The translations under genes were made by a program, and so were the position numbers. Positions 51,242-59,319 of a DNA stretch of 64,000 nt are shown piece after piece. The notes under the pieces are model-generated. The model made no database searches. It was not told the origin of the DNA and worked only from the letters and a program-made list of their open reading frames with translations. Origin of the DNA: Rhizobium sp. WYCCWR10014 (GTDB taxonomy: Bacteria; Pseudomonadota; Alphaproteobacteria; Rhizobiales; Rhizobiaceae); assembly GCF_001657485.1 (NCBI RefSeq), contig NZ_LXFU01000051.1:359543-423542 (forward strand), in the 5' to 3' direction. The first letter of the stretch is position 1. Every line of letters starts with the position of its first letter.

Positions 51242-51838
51242 TCAGCTACGGCTGGCGGCGATCAGGGCATGCGATGCATCGCGGAGCAATCCGGTTGCCT
51301 CGCCGTGTTCAAAGAGCTGCATGCTGACAAAGGCACCGTTGATCAGAACCGCGAGTTGACCGGCGAGGCGATCGGGCGCGGCAACCGCCAGAGCCTCGGC
51401 GATAGTCTTGAGACGACGCCGCATCTCGCGCATGTGGGCTTCGGCGACCTTCCGGGCGGGGTGATCTACCTCAGGGAACTCGGCCGCGGTGTTGATCTGC
51501 GGGCAGCCCCGGTAATTTCCCCGCCCGACCCGTTCGCCGATCCACTCAAAGTGTGCATCGAGCTCGGCCTCGGCATCGTCCGGATGCTGTTCCGTCACGC
51601 GATCCCATGTGCTCCAGAAGTCCAGGTCTTCGCGCTTGAGGAAGGCGGCGACGAGGTCGTCCTTCGTGCCGAAATGGCGGTAGAGGCTGGTTTTGGCGAC
51701 GCCGGATTTTTCGACCACAAGATCGACACCGACAGCGCGCACGCCGCGCCGGTAAAAGAGTTCTGATGCCGTCTCGAGAATTCTGTCCCGCACCTCCTTG
51801 GTGGCGGGTGCAGGGGCGTTTGCGGAGGTTTTTGTCAT
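51242..51838 (-). CDS. TetR family transcriptional repressor
   Basis: 198 residues from ATG 51838 (MTKTSANAPA), with GGAG 8 nt upstream; ATG 51844 is an alternative. The helix-turn-helix is VDLVVEKSGVAKTSLYRHFG (residues about 43-62). The ligand domain has GNYRGCPQINTAAEFPEVDH and PDRLAGQLAVLINGAFVSMQ. It is divergent from a saccharopine-dehydrogenase-like gene, with a perfect 13-bp inverted repeat in the 100-bp gap; it likely represses that gene and itself. Confidence 0.92.
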   Translation of the reverse strand: MTKTSANAPAPATKEVRDRILETASELFYRRGVRAVGVDLVVEKSGVAKTSLYRHFGTKDDLVAAFLKREDLDFWSTWDRVTEQHPDDAEAELDAHFEWIGERVGRGNYRGCPQINTAAEFPEVDHPARKVAEAHMREMRRRLKTIAEALAVAAPDRLAGQLAVLINGAFVSMQLFEHGEATGLLRDASHALIAASRS

Positions 51839-51877
51839 TCGCATATCTCCATTTCCGCCACAGTAGCAGAAAATCCA

Positions 51878-51925
51878 TTGACACGCTACAGACCTGTATG
51901 TTTTAGATACAGACAGGTCTGTAGC
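51878..51925. promoter_or_regulatory. Promoter and TetR operator of the divergent pair
   Basis: GCTACAGACCTGT (51885-51897) and ACAGGTCTGTAGC (51913-51925) form a perfect 13-bp inverted repeat with a 15-bp spacer. Each arm itself contains a near palindrome (ACAG-AC-CTGT). A -35-like TTGACA (51878-51883) and a -10-like TTTAGA at 51902 sit within it, facing the plus-strand gene, so repressor binding would block RNA polymerase. Confidence 0.8.
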
Positions 51926-51938
51926 GCGGGAGAGAACA

Positions 51939-52982
51939 ATGACCATCTACGAAGCTGATATCATGAAGACGCCCCAATCTGTCGCGGTCTTGGGAGCGAA
52001 CGGCCATACCGGTCGTTTTGTCGTAGCCGAACTTTTGCGGCGCGGTCTCAAGCCCATCGCGATTGGACGGAACGCCGAGCGGCTGGCGGCTGCGGGCTTT
52101 ATGGAGCGTGGCATTGAATGCCGCGAAGCAGCGGTCGAGAATGACGAGGAACTCGACAGGGCGCTAGCCGGCGCGGCGGCAATCATCAACTGCGCCGGCC
52201 CGTTCATGGACACCGCCGACGCAGTGGTGCGTGCAGCGTTGCGAGTGGGGATCCATTATCTCGACGTGACGGCCGAGCAACCGAGTGTGCAGGCCACGTT
52301 CGAGAGGCACGAGGTTACGGCCCGGGAAGCGGGCGTAGCCGTCATCCCGGCCATGGGTTTCTATGGCGGATTGGCGGACCTGCTCGTGGCAGCCGTCATG
52401 GCCGAGTGGGAGCACGCCGACGACATCGAAATTCGAATTGCGCTCGACAGCTGGCTCCCGACGAGAGGCACACGCGTTACCGGAGAAAGAAACACTGTGC
52501 GGCGCCTGGCCGTCAGCGGTGGGCAGCTGGAGCCGGTGCATCAACCGCCTGCCGAAAGGATTTCGACTTTACCGGCCCCGTTCGGCCAGCAGACTTTCGT
52601 CGAGATTCCCTTTTCGGAAGTGCCGCTGATCGCGCGGCACGTCCGGACGAAGGAACTGCACACCTTCTTGAGCACAGTCGCTCTGCGGGATGTCCGCGAT
52701 CCGTCGACGCCTCCGCCGCAGGCGGTCGACGAATTCGGGCGTTCGGCGCAGCGCTTCGCCGTAGAGGTGATTGTCACGCAAGAAGGCGTGCGCCGTCGGA
52801 TCATCGCGCAGGGACAAGACATCTACGCCGTTTCGGCCCCGATTATCTGCGAAGCGGTTCAGCGCATCCTGTCAGGCGACATCCGCGATATCGGCGCAAA
52901 ACCGCCGGCAGAGATTTTCAATGCCGCCAGCTTCCTGCAGGCGCTCGGCCCGGATCTGTCGGTCGAGATATCGGAAACTTAG
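51939..52982 (+). CDS. Saccharopine dehydrogenase-like NAD(P)-binding protein
   Basis: 347 residues. The Rossmann motif is VAVLGANGHTGRFVVAELLR near residue 16, followed by IINCAGPFMDTADAVVRAAL and GIHYLDVTAEQPSVQATFER, the typical saccharopine dehydrogenase N-terminal pattern. VIPAMGFYGGLADLLVAAVM is also characteristic. Family members in bacteria are mostly uncharacterised trans-acting reductases, not lysine enzymes. It is controlled by the divergent TetR (perfect operator). An ATG at 51963 (MKTPQSVAVLG) is an alternative start. Confidence 0.85.
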   Translation: MTIYEADIMKTPQSVAVLGANGHTGRFVVAELLRRGLKPIAIGRNAERLAAAGFMERGIECREAAVENDEELDRALAGAAAIINCAGPFMDTADAVVRAALRVGIHYLDVTAEQPSVQATFERHEVTAREAGVAVIPAMGFYGGLADLLVAAVMAEWEHADDIEIRIALDSWLPTRGTRVTGERNTVRRLAVSGGQLEPVHQPPAERISTLPAPFGQQTFVEIPFSEVPLIARHVRTKELHTFLSTVALRDVRDPSTPPPQAVDEFGRSAQRFAVEVIVTQEGVRRRIIAQGQDIYAVSAPIICEAVQRILSGDIRDIGAKPPAEIFNAASFLQALGPDLSVEISET

Positions 52983-52993
52983 TTCGGACCGCC

Positions 52994-53010
52994 GGACTTT
53001 CAGAAAGTCC
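52994..53010. terminator. Hairpin after the saccharopine-dehydrogenase-like gene
   Basis: A perfect 8-bp inverted repeat GGACTTTC-A-GAAAGTCC lies 12 bp after the stop and is convergent with the SDR gene. There is no T tract, so its terminator function is uncertain. Confidence 0.45.
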
Positions 53011-53054
53011 CTCACGATGGCTTGGGAGACTTTCGGATCTAAAACGATCCCGCT

Positions 53055-53822
53055 CTAGAGCGAGGCCGTGATGCCGCCGTCGACGGTCAACATATGGCCG
53101 TTGACGAAGGATGAGGCATCCGAGGCCAGGAAGACGGCGGCGCCGACGAGCTCCTTGACCTCGCCCCAGCGGCCGGCCGGCGTGCGGTTTTCCAGCCAGC
53201 CGGAAAACTTGGGATCGTCGACCAGCGCCTGGTTGAGCGGCGTGCGGAAATAGCCGGGCGCGATCGCATTGACCTGCAGGCCGTATTTCGCCCAGTCGGT
53301 CGCCATGCCGCGCGTCAGGTTCTTCACCGCGCCCTTGGTCGCGGTATAGGGCGCGATGCCGGGACGGGCGAGTTCGGCCTGGACGGAGGCGATGTTGATG
53401 ATCTTGCCGCGGCCGCGCGATATCATCGCCTGGGCGACCGGCTGGCTGACATAAAACAGGCTGGAGACATTGGTCTTGAAGATCTCGTCCCATTTGTCGA
53501 CCGGGAAGTTCTCCAGCGGTGCGCGGAACTGCATGCCGGCATTGTTGACGAGGATGTCGATTGGGCCGATTTCCGCCTCGATATAGGCGATGGCGGTGCG
53601 GCTGGCTTCCGCGTCGGTGACGTCGAAGGCGGCACTGACGGCATGGCGATGGCTGCGACGGATATCCTCGGCGGCGGCCTCCGCCTTCTGGGCGTTGCGG
53701 CCGTTGATGATGATCGAGGCGCCATGCTCGGCAAGCCCGACCGCCATTGCGCGGCCGATGCCCTGGCTGGAGCCGGTGACGAGGGCGCGGCGGCCGGAGA
53801 GATCGAAAAGGGGGAAGGTCAC
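53055..53822 (-). CDS. Short-chain dehydrogenase/reductase (gluconate 5-dehydrogenase type)
   Basis: 255 residues from GTG 53822, with AGGAG upstream; frames reaching 53903 have no ribosome site. The NAD(P) motif is ALVTGSSQGIGRAMAVGLAE near residue 12. The NAG motif is DILVNNAGMQF, Ser is in IINIASVQAELARPG, and the catalytic pair YxxxK is in APYTATKGAVKNL. GYFRTPLNQALVDD and VNGHMLTVDGGITASL close the fold. It is most like gluconate/2-keto-gluconate reductases (IdnO-type). It follows pcaB on the same strand by 67 bp, though a link to protocatechuate breakdown is not evident. Confidence 0.92.
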   Translation of the reverse strand: MTFPLFDLSGRRALVTGSSQGIGRAMAVGLAEHGASIIINGRNAQKAEAAAEDIRRSHRHAVSAAFDVTDAEASRTAIAYIEAEIGPIDILVNNAGMQFRAPLENFPVDKWDEIFKTNVSSLFYVSQPVAQAMISRGRGKIINIASVQAELARPGIAPYTATKGAVKNLTRGMATDWAKYGLQVNAIAPGYFRTPLNQALVDDPKFSGWLENRTPAGRWGEVKELVGAAVFLASDASSFVNGHMLTVDGGITASL

Positions 53823-53889
53823 GAGGCTGCTCCTGATTTCATTGCACTCTGCATAGCCGGTTTCCGGCATCAGATGCAAAGGCGCTGAA

Positions 53890-54936
53890 TCAAGTCGTTC
53901 CAAGCCTCTTGATATTCCCCGTCAGCTCCTTCGCCAGTCGAAGGCTGGCGGCGGTTGCCATCGTCATTTGCGGCAGCAGCAGCCATTCGAGCGTCCAGGC
54001 AGCACCCGAGCGTTCCTGTTCGTGGACGAGGGACTGGTGGATGCCCGATAGAAGAGTGGCGTTGAAGCGGGCGAGCGCGACGAGGACCTCGGCGGAAACG
54101 GGGTTTTGCTTGTGCGCCATCGCCGACGAGGTGCCGCCGCCCGAGATTTCGATTTCATCGCTGGCCTGGGCAAGCAGCGCGATATCCTGGCCCATCTTGC
54201 CGAGACTGCCCGATATCGATGCAAACAGCCCGGCGATATCGGCGATCGGCAGACGCCCGCTCTGCCATTGCGGTGCATCGGTGAGGCCGAGTTCCTGGGC
54301 GAGCGAGGCCCGGATGGCCGCGGCCTGCGATCCGAGCTTGTCCAGCGTGCCGGCCGCACCCCCGAACTGGACGGGAAAACCCTGCTCGGTCAGGCGGTCG
54401 CGATAGGTTGTCAGCGGCTCCCGCCACGCACGGAGGCGGTCGGAGACGGTAATCGGAATGGCCGCCTGCATGCGGGTATGACCCATCAGCTGGTTGCGGC
54501 CGAACTGGCCGTCCAGCGCATCGAGCCCTGCGGCAATAGTGGAAAGCCGGCCGGCAAGCAGGAAGACGACGGCCTTCAGGCGGATCATCAGGCTGGTATC
54601 GATGGCATCCTGGCTGGTGGCGCCGAGATGCAGGCTTTTTGCCGCTTCCTCGCCGACATCCGTGCGTAGCTGCTTGATGAGATCGGGAACGACGACGCCG
54701 TCCCTCGCCGTTGCCGATCGAAGACTGGAGACATCGGGCGAGAAGGCGGCGCAGGTGTCGGTGATGCGCCTTGCCGCTTCGGCGGGAATGAGGCCATGAG
54801 CGGCTTCAGCCTTGGCGAGTGCGGCCTCGAAGGAGAGCATGGCCCGGATATCCGTCTCGGCAGAGAAATAGGGCGCGATTTCGTCGTCGCCGAGCAGGCC
54901 GGAAAGGAAAGGATGGTCGAAGGGCGATGCGGTCAT
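53890..54936 (-). CDS. pcaB: 3-carboxy-cis,cis-muconate cycloisomerase
   Basis: 348 residues from ATG 54936. It belongs to the fumarase/aspartase superfamily; the signature is GGGTSSAMAHKQNPVSAEVL near residue 265. LHLGATSQDAIDTSLMIRLK and LMGHTRMQAAIPITV supply the other conserved regions. It lactonises beta-carboxymuconate from the PcaHG step. It is slightly shorter than many PcaB proteins (about 350-450). It is the last pca gene, separated from pcaG by about 200 bp containing a palindromic repeat, so its expression may be partly uncoupled. Confidence 0.93.
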   Translation of the reverse strand: MTASPFDHPFLSGLLGDDEIAPYFSAETDIRAMLSFEAALAKAEAAHGLIPAEAARRITDTCAAFSPDVSSLRSATARDGVVVPDLIKQLRTDVGEEAAKSLHLGATSQDAIDTSLMIRLKAVVFLLAGRLSTIAAGLDALDGQFGRNQLMGHTRMQAAIPITVSDRLRAWREPLTTYRDRLTEQGFPVQFGGAAGTLDKLGSQAAAIRASLAQELGLTDAPQWQSGRLPIADIAGLFASISGSLGKMGQDIALLAQASDEIEISGGGTSSAMAHKQNPVSAEVLVALARFNATLLSGIHQSLVHEQERSGAAWTLEWLLLPQMTMATAASLRLAKELTGNIKRLGTT

Positions 54937-54957
54937 GATCGTCTCGGTTCGTGGTTG

Positions 54958-55091
54958 TGGCCCCTTATCCGGCCGCCGCCATCTTCTCCCGGCGGGGGAG
55001 AAGGGACTCAAGGCGGCGTCCGCGCTTTATGGGCAGGTGATCAGGCGCTGGGCACGTCCCCTCTCCCTCGGGGAGCGGGGAGGGTAAGGGG
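54958..55091. repeat. Palindromic intergenic repeat inside the pca operon
   Basis: It includes a hairpin CTTCTCCC-GGCGG-GGGAGAAG (54983-55003) and a right part with CCCTCTCCCTCGGGGAGCGG. The CTTATCC/GGTAAGG ends pair as an inverted repeat. It is related to the element at 32500-32661. It sits between pcaG and pcaB. Confidence 0.6.
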
Positions 55092-55140
55092 ACGCTACCC
55101 GCACATCACCGCCCCAGCAAGCCGATCGCGACGCCCGTCC

Positions 55141-55752
55141 TCAGATATCGAGAAACACCGTTTCCTTTGGACCCTGCAGATGGATGTCGAAATGACAGGA
55201 TGCGCCGTCGCGAGTGGCGATCATAGTCGCGACGCGCTCGCGATGTTCGATGCGCGAAAGCAGCGGGTCGGCGGCGTTGGCTTCCGTCTCTTCCGGAAAA
55301 TACATGCGCGTGTGCAGGCCGATATTGATGCCGCGGGCGACGATCCAGAAGGTGATGTGCGGGGCTTGTCTGCGGCCGTCCTTGAAGGGGACGCGGCCGG
55401 GCTTGACGGTCTCGAAACTGTAGACGCCGTCCTCGGCGCGGGTCGGGCAGCGGCCCCAGCCGGTGAAATTGGGATCGGCAGTACCGCGCATTTCCGACGG
55501 GCTGTTGTAGAGGCCGGCGCTGTCGGCCTGCCAGATCTCGATGACCGCGTCGCGCACCAATGCGCCGGCGCCGTCGAAGATACGGCCGGTGACGGTGATG
55601 CGTTCGCCGAGCGTCTTGTCGTTGACCATCCCGATGCCGAGATCGGTGTCGTAGACGCCCGAGATGTCGCAGAAATTCGGCGTCAGGCCGATATGCACAT
55701 AGGGGCCTGCCGTCTGCGACGGGGTTTCCTTGAGGTAGCCGAGCTGCTGCAT
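55141..55752 (-). CDS. pcaG: Protocatechuate 3,4-dioxygenase alpha subunit
   Basis: 203 residues of the intradiol dioxygenase fold. The alpha-chain pattern is TPSQTAGPYVHIGLTPNF at the N-terminus, VIEIWQADSAGLYNSP near residue 90, then PHITFWIVARGINIGLHTRM. It lacks the complete iron ligand set, as alpha subunits do; iron is held by PcaH. The pcaH stop lies 2 bp upstream of its ATG, and the GGAGG inside the pcaH end serves as its ribosome site. Confidence 0.96.
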   Translation of the reverse strand: MQQLGYLKETPSQTAGPYVHIGLTPNFCDISGVYDTDLGIGMVNDKTLGERITVTGRIFDGAGALVRDAVIEIWQADSAGLYNSPSEMRGTADPNFTGWGRCPTRAEDGVYSFETVKPGRVPFKDGRRQAPHITFWIVARGINIGLHTRMYFPEETEANAADPLLSRIEHRERVATMIATRDGASCHFDIHLQGPKETVFLDI

Positions 55753-55754
55753 GG

Positions 55755-56504
55755 TCAGTTACCCTCCGGTTTGTTTTCGAACATCGTCGAGCGGCGGCCG
55801 CGCAGCACGATATCGAATTTATAGGCACGTGAATCCATCGGGATGGTGTTGCCCCAGTCGAGCGGCGCGATCAGCTGCTCGATCGCCGCCTTATCGGGTA
55901 TCGTGCCGACGATCGGACATTTCCAGATCATCGGATCGCCTTCGAAATACATCTGGGTGATCAGGCGCTGGGCAAAGCCATGGCCGAAGATCGAGAAATG
56001 GATATGGGCGGGACGCCAGTCGTTGATGCCGTTCGGCCAGGGATAGGCGCCGGGGCGGACGGTGCGGAAATGATAGTGGCCGTCCTCGTCGGTGATGGCG
56101 CGGCCGCAGCCGCCGAAATTCGGGTCGATCGCCGCCAGATAGGTTTCCTTCTTGTGGCGATAGCGGCCACCGGCATTGGCTTGCCAGAACTCGACCAAGG
56201 CGCCGGCAACCGGCCTGGCGCGTTCGTCGAGCACCCGGCCATGGACGATGATGCGTTCGCCGATGGCGCTTTCGCCGGGCTGCGCGTAGTTCAGGATGAG
56301 GTCGTTGTCGAGTTCGCCGATCATCGAATGGCCGAAGACCGGGCCGGTGGTTTCGGAAATCGTGCCGTCGAGCGACAGCAGCGCGCGCTGCGGCGCACGC
56401 AGCACGGAGGTCTTGTAGCCGGGGGTCAGCGCCGGCGCATGCCAGGCGCGGTCGCGGGCGAAGAAGCCGCCGGTCTCGGGCTTGCGGTTCGGTCGTTCGG
56501 ACAT
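55755..56504 (-). CDS. pcaH: Protocatechuate 3,4-dioxygenase beta subunit
   Basis: 249 residues; the iron(III) catalytic subunit that cleaves the protocatechuate ring between the two hydroxyls. Ligands are visible: Tyr in AGGRYRHKKETYLAAIDP, Tyr in RPGAYPWPNGIND, and two His in WRPAHIHFSIFGHGF. AGALVEFWQANAGGRY is the family marker. The C-terminus contains DIVLRGRRSTMFEN. It forms the heteromer with PcaG. Confidence 0.97.
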   Translation of the reverse strand: MSERPNRKPETGGFFARDRAWHAPALTPGYKTSVLRAPQRALLSLDGTISETTGPVFGHSMIGELDNDLILNYAQPGESAIGERIIVHGRVLDERARPVAGALVEFWQANAGGRYRHKKETYLAAIDPNFGGCGRAITDEDGHYHFRTVRPGAYPWPNGINDWRPAHIHFSIFGHGFAQRLITQMYFEGDPMIWKCPIVGTIPDKAAIEQLIAPLDWGNTIPMDSRAYKFDIVLRGRRSTMFENKPEGN

Positions 56505-56513
56505 GTTCCTCCC

Positions 56514-56918
56514 TCAGGCCGCCTTTTCGGCGTCCATCTGTTCAAAAGCCTGCTTTGCGATCTTGATCGCGTGATTGGCGGCGGGAACGCCGGCATAGAT
56601 CGCCACATGCAGCAGGGCCTCGCAGATATCCTCGCGGGTCGCCCCCGTATTGGCGGTGGCGCGCACATGCATGGCGACCTCGTCGTCCTGGCCAAGCGCG
56701 GCAAGCAGAGCGATGGTGATGATCGAGCGCTCTCGCTTCGTCAGTGCCGGGCGCGACCAGACATGGCCCCAGGCGGCTTCGGTGATCAACTCCTGAAAGG
56801 GGCGGTCGAACTCCGTCGATTTGGCGGCGGCGCGGTCGACATGGGCGTCGCCGAGCACGGCGCGGCGGGTCGCCATGCCTTGGCGATAGCGCTCGGAAGG
56901 GGACGCGGTCTCATTCAT
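56514..56918 (-). CDS. pcaC: 4-carboxymuconolactone decarboxylase
   Basis: 134 residues from ATG 56918 (MNETASPSER). It belongs to the AhpD/CMD fold family; the hallmark regions are TEAAWGHVWSRPALTKRERS, ALGQDDEVAMHVRATANTG, and EALLHVAIYAGVPAANHAIK. It decarboxylates the lactone produced by PcaB. The ATG lies inside a 4-bp overlap with the pcaD stop. A longer open frame upstream overlaps pcaD out of frame and is not real. Confidence 0.95.
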   Translation of the reverse strand: MNETASPSERYRQGMATRRAVLGDAHVDRAAAKSTEFDRPFQELITEAAWGHVWSRPALTKRERSIITIALLAALGQDDEVAMHVRATANTGATREDICEALLHVAIYAGVPAANHAIKIAKQAFEQMDAEKAA

Positions 56919-57724
56919 GGGCTGACTTCTCCAGGCGGAATGGATGTGAGGAAGGCGCGGATGATCGCCGTCAGCGCCTCGGGCTGCTCGACGCAGGGAA
57001 TGTGCGCGCAATTGGGGATCACTTCGTAACGGGCGCCTGATATCAGCTTCGCGGTTGAGAGCACGAGATCGGGCGGCGTCGAGCCATCCTGGTCGCCGAC
57101 GATGCAGATTGTCGGGACGGTGATCGTTTTTGCGACCTCGGTGAAATCGGCATCGCGGATCGCGGCGCAGGCGGCGACATAGCCCTCGACGGGCTGGCGC
57201 GTCAGCATGTTGCAATAGCCGGCATAGGCAGTGCTCTCGGGCCGGCGGAAGGCGGGCGTGAACCAACGCTCCATGACTGCGTCGACGATGCTGGCGATGC
57301 CGTTTTGCTCGACGGCGGCGATGCGGGCGTTCCAGCTCTCGGCCGTGCCGATCTTGTGGGCGGTGTCGCAGAGGATCAGCGCGCGAACCAGATCCGGCCG
57401 GCGATGATAGAGCGACTGGGCGATGAGGCCGCCGACGGAGAGGCCGCAGATGACGGCCTCCTTGACTGACAGCAGATCGAGAAGGCCGGCGAGATCCGTC
57501 GCATGGTCCTCGATCGATGAGGGGAGCTGGCCGACATCGGAAAGGCCGTGGCCGCGCTTGTCATAAAGCACGATGGCGAATTCACCGGCAAGCCGCACCA
57601 CGACGTCGCGCCAGATGCGGAAATCCGTGCCCAGCGAGTTGGCGAAGACGATCACCGGCCTGTCGGCAGGGGCACCAATGATCTGATAGTGGATCGTCAC
57701 GTCGTTTATGCGGGCGAATTGCAC
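56915..57724 (-). CDS. pcaD: 3-oxoadipate enol-lactonase
   Basis: 269 residues, alpha/beta hydrolase. The nucleophile Ser is in VICGLSVGGLIAQSL near residue 103, the acid Asp in CIVGDQDGSTPP, and the His in NCAHIPCVEQPEAL. The start is GTG 57724 with GGAGGAGAGTGAC upstream. It is the first gene of pcaDCHGB, divergent from pcaQ. It hydrolyses the enol-lactone to 3-oxoadipate, the last of the pca steps encoded here. Confidence 0.95.
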   Translation of the reverse strand: MQFARINDVTIHYQIIGAPADRPVIVFANSLGTDFRIWRDVVVRLAGEFAIVLYDKRGHGLSDVGQLPSSIEDHATDLAGLLDLLSVKEAVICGLSVGGLIAQSLYHRRPDLVRALILCDTAHKIGTAESWNARIAAVEQNGIASIVDAVMERWFTPAFRRPESTAYAGYCNMLTRQPVEGYVAACAAIRDADFTEVAKTITVPTICIVGDQDGSTPPDLVLSTAKLISGARYEVIPNCAHIPCVEQPEALTAIIRAFLTSIPPGEVSP

Positions 57725-57796
57725 GTCACTCTCCTCCTGAATGGTGAAATTGACTGGTTGATCCGGTTAAGTAAAATGATATTTATTGGCGTTTCG

Positions 57797-57812
57797 ATAA
57801 CCCTGGAGTTAT
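57797..57812. promoter_or_regulatory. PcaQ binding site (LysR-type palindrome)
   Basis: ATAACC-CTGG-AGTTAT is a dyad in the 95-bp gap between pcaD and pcaQ. It matches the ATAACC-N4-GGTTAA motif that I recall for PcaQ of Sinorhizobium meliloti, with two mismatches on the minus strand. It overlaps the first possible pcaQ ATG, so PcaQ should also repress or tune its own expression. Confidence 0.75.
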
Positions 57813-57819
57813 GCGAGCG

Positions 57820-58740
57820 ATGATCGACAGCCGGGTCAAGTTCCGCCATCTGCAAACCTTTGTCGAGGTGGCGCGGCAGAAGAGCGTCATGAAGGCCGCC
57901 GAATTGCTGCATGTCAGCCAGCCGGCGGTCACCAAGACGATCCGTGAACTGGAACAGGTCCTGGGTGTCGATGTCTTCGAGCGCGATGGCCGCGGCATCA
58001 AGATCACCCGCTATGGCGAGGTTTTCCTGCGGCACGCGGGTGCGGCGCTGACGGCGTTGCGCCAGGGTCTCGATTCCGTCTCGCAGGAGCAGTTCGCCGA
58101 TGCGCCGCCGATCCGGATCGGCGCGCTGCCGACGGTGTCATCGCGCATCATGCCGCGGGCGATGGAACTCTTCCTCAAGGAAAAGACCTGGAGCCGGGTG
58201 AAGATCGTCACCGGCGAGAACGCGGTGCTCCTCGAGCAGCTTCGCGTCGGTGATCTCGACCTTGTCGTCGGACGTCTGGCCGGCGCCGAGATGATGGCCG
58301 GCTTTTCCTTCGAACATCTTTATTCCGAGCAGGTGGTGTTTGCCGTGCGCGCCGGCCATCCGCTGCTCGACAGCCGGCAATCGCTGTTTGCGGGCTTTGG
58401 CAACTATACGGTGCTGATGCCGACGCGCGGTTCGATCATCCGGCCGGTGGTGGAAAATTTCCTCATCGCCAACGGCGTCTCCAGCCTGCCGAACCAGATC
58501 GAGACGGTGTCGGATTCCTTCGGCCGCGCATTCCTCAGGGCAAGTGACGCGATCTGGATCATTTCCAACGGCGTCGTGGCCGGCGATGTCGCCGACGGGC
58601 GGCTGGCGCTTCTGCCGGTCGATACCGGCGAGACCAAGGGGCCTGTCGGGTTGACGATGCGCGCCGATGCCGTGCCGTCTCTGCCGCAATCGATCCTTAT
58701 GCAGACGATCCGCGAGGCGGCAGGCGAGGCGGCCCTTTAA
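57820..58740 (+). CDS. pcaQ: LysR family activator of the pca operon
   Basis: 306 residues from ATG 57820 (MIDSRVKFRHLQTF), with GGAG 11 nt upstream; an ATG at 57811 lies inside the operator. The N-terminal HTH has SVMKAAELLHVSQPAVTKTI RELEQ. The effector domain contains IGALPTVSSRIMPRAM. PcaQ activates pcaDCHGB in response to beta-carboxymuconate-type intermediates (family knowledge). Divergent position and operator fit. Confidence 0.93.
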   Translation: MIDSRVKFRHLQTFVEVARQKSVMKAAELLHVSQPAVTKTIRELEQVLGVDVFERDGRGIKITRYGEVFLRHAGAALTALRQGLDSVSQEQFADAPPIRIGALPTVSSRIMPRAMELFLKEKTWSRVKIVTGENAVLLEQLRVGDLDLVVGRLAGAEMMAGFSFEHLYSEQVVFAVRAGHPLLDSRQSLFAGFGNYTVLMPTRGSIIRPVVENFLIANGVSSLPNQIETVSDSFGRAFLRASDAIWIISNGVVAGDVADGRLALLPVDTGETKGPVGLTMRADAVPSLPQSILMQTIREAAGEAAL

Positions 58741-58763
58741 ATTCGCTTGATGAATGCCTAGAT

Positions 58764-58778
58764 TTGGACTAAGTCTAA
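58764..58778. promoter_or_regulatory. Dyad upstream of the second Xre-RES pair
   Basis: TTGGACTAAGTCTAA contains the perfect dyad GACT-A-AGTC with flanking TT/AA, 20 bp upstream of the antitoxin ATG. It is a candidate autoregulatory site and differs from the palindrome at the first pair. Confidence 0.5.
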
Positions 58779-58797
58779 TTCAAGACAGGAGGCTTTC

Positions 58798-59319
58798 ATG
58801 CAGCATGCGCGACGTGAGCAACGGGAAGACCAGGGGCCACAGCGGCTGGACATGGAACGGTTTGCTCCGGCCAACCGCAAGAGGCTGAGCGCCCCGGCCC
58901 TGCGAACCTTTCTGGCGATCGCCGATCTCTGGGGGCTGAGCGAGGAGCAGCGTCTGCTCATGCTCGGTTATCCCTCTCGGTCGACCTACCACAATTGGGC
59001 CAAACAGGCGCGCGAGCATGGCGCGTTCACGCTCGATGTCGATACGCTGACCCGCATCTCGGCCGTGCTCGGCATCCATCAGGCGCTCGGCGTGCTGTTT
59101 TCCGATGAACGCGCCGGCGTCGCCTGGCTGCGCACGCCGCATCAGGCGCCGGTTTTCGGCGGCCATCCGCCGCTTGATATCGTGACGAATGGGACCCAGG
59201 ACGGGTTGATGACCGTCCGCCGGTTTCTCGACGGCGCCCGAGGTGGTCTCTACATGCAGCCGAATGCGCTCGACGAAGCCTTCACGCCCTACGAAGATGC
59301 GGACATCGTCTTCCGGTGA
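58798..59319 (+). CDS. Xre/MbcA/ParS-type antitoxin, second pair
   Basis: 173 residues with AGGAGG upstream of ATG 58798. The N-terminal ~30 residues are charged. An HTH-like part follows: LAIADLWGLSEEQRLLMLGY and SRSTYHNWAKQAREHG. The C-terminal toxin-binding region has ISAVLGIHQALGVLF and WLRTPHQAPVFGGHPPLDIV, the DUF2384 pattern shared with the antitoxin at 24481-24894 (IKAPNTAFGGKSALDVM). Its stop overlaps the toxin start by 4 bp. Confidence 0.9.
   Translation: MQHARREQREDQGPQRLDMERFAPANRKRLSAPALRTFLAIADLWGLSEEQRLLMLGYPSRSTYHNWAKQAREHGAFTLDVDTLTRISAVLGIHQALGVLFSDERAGVAWLRTPHQAPVFGGHPPLDIVTNGTQDGLMTVRRFLDGARGGLYMQPNALDEAFTPYEDADIVFR

Noticed and set aside
56514..57266. Longer frame upstream of pcaC
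   Set aside because: The extra part lies inside pcaD out of frame; the MNETASPS start overlaps the pcaD stop by 4 bp as expected.
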